DNA from: Melitaea cinxia
Lineage: Eukaryota > Arthropoda > Insecta > Lepidoptera > Nymphalidae
NCBI RefSeq assembly: GCF_905220565.1
Contig: NC_059395.1
Coordinates: 15,169,289 to 15,233,288, forward strand
Direction: 5' to 3'
Length of the DNA: 64,000 nt
A program made the translations under genes and the position numbers. Each line of letters opens with the position of its first letter. Positions within the stretch are counted from its first letter, which is position 1. The notes under the pieces are model-generated. The model saw only the letters and a program-made list of their open reading frames with translations, had not been told where the DNA came from and made no database searches. Below, piece after piece: positions 61,181-64,000 of this stretch.

Positions 61181-62010
61181 AAGGAGGATTGGATCCTTGT
61201 TTTAATATAGGGATAATAAGTTGAAATTTCCATTCAAATGGATATTGCCAGACTGTAAAATAATGTTTATTATTTTTAGGTATATTGTCAAACTATTATC
61301 ACTAAGCTGATAATAAATAAATGAGTAATATATACATAGATAATACACTAATATATGGGTAAATATATACAGGGGCAGAGTCTGAGACATAAAACATTTT
61401 TCAATTCAGTTTTGCTAAAGGAAGAATCAAAACCTAACCTTATATACGCTTTGAAGCCCGACTAACTTTCTTTATGCTCCATACTAGCACCCATCGATAA
61501 CGGTGACGTACAGCGGCGTTAACGCGAACGAATAGTTACGACACTATCGTACTAATATCTCACAATAGTAATTGTGTTGTCACTAATGTTCATATTTTTA
61601 TTATTTATTTATTATAATAATTAAAACGGTTTACACTAGTTACATTAATTACTAAGAGAAACACAAAACATAAACATAGCAATCAAAAAAGAAAAAAAAA
61701 AAAACAAAATTGAAAAAGAAAAATACAAACAATTATACATCTCGCTCACAAAACTTCATGCATACTTCATACATACATTTCGCTCTCGCGACAGTACGCG
61801 TTGGATGTCATATGTGGTAACCTAATAATTTCCTATTGCAAATAAGCTATGATGATTTTAATATTGTGTAGGAAAATTTCTTTTATGAAAATGGACAAAA
61901 TGGAAGAGTTAATCAAACATAGAAGAAATAAAAAATGAGTGTAAAATAATGTATTTAGGTTAAATAATAGTCTTATTATTTAAATAAATGGCTTTTATTT
62001 TTGAAAGCCT
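61181..62010. other. intergenic between LINE and RpL5
   Basis: AT-rich, with an A-rich run at 61690-61730. 61480-61560 has a short GC-richer block. No gene seen. Confidence 0.4.
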
Positions 62011-63156
62011 TTAAGCTTCTGCTTGTAATCTTTTGATGAAAGACTCCTTTTTCTGCTTAATCCTGTTCTTCCTCTCAGCCAGGGTAAGCTTACGTTTGTT
62101 CCAACGTTTCTGTTTAGCTGGATCCTTCTTGGCTTCCTTCTTCTTGTGGGATGGGTCAGCACGGATTGCTTCATGGGCTTTTTTGTATAGACCTTCAATC
62201 TAAAAAAAACAATACTATAAATTTATTATGTATTGCAAATAATGAGCATAATAAATAAATATTGATTTAAAACAAGATAAAAGTTTTAAATTTATATGAA
62301 TATTAATTATATTTTTTTATTAATAATAAATTGGTAACATTTAATAATCAATTATATATACTCATAATAGTTTTGTTACTAGATTTTTATTTTTGTAGCT
62401 AAATGTTTTATATCTTTAAAGTATTATATACTTTAAAGAACTGTAACAGTTTTGCATTATTTTTGTCCAACTTCGACACTGCTTTAATATAGATATCATG
62501 CAGTAATTTGTTTGGACGTTAAAGAAATATTAAGTATACTTACAGAATCAGCAGTAACACCAAGTTTGATATATTTGCCGAACTGTCTCTTGAAAGAATC
62601 TTCATCCTCTTGTTCTAGATTACGCATGTACTCTGCTACATGAAGACCAAAGATGTGAGCCCTGTAGAGATATTTGAAATTTTGTAAAAATTAAGCAATG
62701 TTTGTTTTAAGCTGTGTGTTTATCAAGATTTTAGGTTAGTTCATAGGCACTAACATTTAATACCTATATGAGGATAAAAATGTATATTTACAAACTAAAG
62801 ATAAAATTTTTATGCATTGTTTTTATGCAAATGTTAGAAATACGGGTTCAAAAAAATTGTGTAAGCAATTTTTTTTTGACAACCAAAAGTTTTACTATTA
62901 CATTTTTGCTCCTTTATGGCTGTTCGATTAATAGACATGCTATTTACCGAAGGATGAATGGAGCTTAATTTTTGAGAAAATATAAATATATTGGTACCTG
63001 TGTACTTCAGCATTGAATTTCTTTGCCTCTGCATCATAACCAGGGAATCTCTTGATGGAATGAGGGACATTGAGGCCACCATCCACAGCACCCTTCATAG
63101 CTCCAAACACTCTGGCACCAGTTGTTGTGCGAGCCAGACCAACATCTAAGTAACAT
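62011..63156 (-). CDS. RpL5: ribosomal protein L5 (uL18), last three exons; 5' part lies outside the window
   Basis: Exons 63156-62998, 62661-62544, 62199-62011, frame continuous. They encode CYLDVGLARTTTGARVFGAM..., FNAEVHR|AHIFGLHVAEYM, QFGKYIKLGVTAD|SIEGLYKKAHEAIRADP and a Lys/Arg-rich end, matching the C-terminal half of eukaryotic RpL5 (155 residues here of about 300). Known role: 60S subunit protein that binds 5S rRNA with RpL11. The upstream exons must be beyond 64000: the acceptor at 63157-63158 starts an intron that runs off the edge. No defects. Confidence 0.95.
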
Positions 63157-63649
63157 CTAAAAAATTAACAACTCAGGTTAAACTTTTTTCAGTGCAATAA
63201 TTATAACCTTATAGTTAAATATTTTCAGAAAATTACACTGCAACATTCTGCACTGTCCCTTATGGTGTGCCATCTGTCCGCCCGTAATATATCATCATAA
63301 AGTATAAACAAAATAGGCCATTCTCTATCTGCCATATTTAAACATACAGTTAATTTAATTTGCTTTTCTTTTAACTTTAATGTGAGTCAACTTTACAAAA
63401 ATCTGAGTTTAATTATTATTATAACCAAGTCATTCTCACCTACAAAATTATTATTCTCACATACAAAGTTTTAGACCAGATAAAGTATGAAATTGTATTG
63501 CTAGTATGAAAAAAAAAAAAAAATGAATAATTAAGAAAATCACTAAGCAGTAAGCAAAATTCTCATTGTCCAATATGATTTATTTAAAATATGTAATTTA
63601 ATGCCAAATTTTAAATATGTATATAATATGATGATATATAATTTTATAA

Positions 63650-63975
63650 TATGCTGTGTGTTTACAGCAGTAAAGAATATAGCCACCCTGTCCCTTCGCG
63701 TGTGTGTAGAGGCGACTAAGGGATAACACAGTTCCACTACCACCTTGGAATTTAAAAAGCCAACCAACAGCGGGATAGCCATCCAACTGCTGCTGGCTTT
63801 GAAATACTCAGACTAAAAACGGACAGCAGCGTCTTTGGTGCAACAAAGCTAGCCCTGTGGTCACTAACCCGCCTACCCAACGTGGTGACTATGGGCAACA
63901 CACGAGTTCACGCCACTTTCGGCGCGAACTTGTAGAGGCTTTTGTCCAGCAGTGGACTGCGATAGGCTGAAATGA
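63650..63975 (+). repeat. 330-bp LINE-tail/SINE-like repeat, copy 4, in an RpL5 intron
   Basis: Forward orientation: 'gcagtaaagaatatagccac' to 'gcgataggctgaaatgatga'. The start of yet another reversed copy ('cacttcagc') is cut by the window end. Confidence 0.75.
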
Positions 63976-64000
63976 TGATAAAAAAATATTTCACTTCAGC

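Noticed and set aside
62200..62997. snoRNA genes in RpL5 introns
   Set aside because: Ribosomal-protein introns often host them, but I see no convincing C/D or H/ACA box pair here.

Overview
This is AT-rich nuclear DNA from an insect, almost certainly a moth or butterfly (Lepidoptera). The evidence is single-copy insect genes with many small introns (Torsin, Xrcc2, porcupine, brahma, a ZAD zinc-finger gene, RpL5), set among tRNA-headed SINEs, LINE 3' ends with a TGATGA-type tail, Harbinger, hAT, Helitron and P-element-type remnants, and short repeats of the 'ctagct...cgtccgcgtgg' kind that are common in lepidopteran genomes. The species cannot be named from the sequence alone. Exon models were built by hand from GT/AG sites, reading-frame continuity and family similarity. 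Coordinates are exact for splice models unless stated otherwise; repeat edges are approximate.

Layout. 0-2.1 kb: complete Torsin on the minus strand. 2.7-3.5 kb: hAT remnant. 3.9-9.95 kb: five-exon THAP9/P-element-type transposase gene with an intact reading frame and transposon insertions in its first intron. 11.0-11.8 kb: single-exon Xrcc2, tail-to-tail with single-exon porcupine (12.7-14.0 kb, minus). 14.4-16.4 kb: graveyard of hAT, SINE and LINE pieces. 17.1-21.4 kb: second THAP locus that needs several frameshifts to read. 22.7-23.1 kb: minisatellite. 23.65-27.23 kb: complete Harbinger transposon with a TTA target duplication, holding two interlocked opposite-strand genes (DDE transposase and MADF-BESS protein) and a nested MITE. 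27.9-54.4 kb: brahma, 29 coding exons, 1685 residues, many introns loaded with repeats. Its first intron contains an antisense M14 carboxypeptidase-like gene in which every catalytic residue I could align is replaced. 55.0-57.2 kb: ZAD-C2H2 zinc-finger gene (minus). 57.4-61.2 kb: MITE and an I/Jockey-type LINE broken by a later insertion. 62.0 kb to the right edge: the 3' exons of RpL5 (minus).

The cellular genes are unrelated housekeeping or developmental genes and do not form a pathway. Brahma is the SWI/SNF remodeller ATPase, porcupine acylates Wnt, Torsin is an ER/nuclear-envelope AAA+ protein, Xrcc2 belongs to recombination repair and RpL5 to the 60S subunit. The less ordinary content is (i) the interlocked Harbinger, (ii) the pseudo-carboxypeptidase nested in brahma, (iii) the intact P-element-type transposase gene with near-duplicate linker exons beside a second decayed THAP locus, (iv) an Xrcc2 without a Walker A motif, and (v) a roughly 210-bp near-perfect inverted duplication in a brahma intron whose arms carry the 3' end of a coding sequence.
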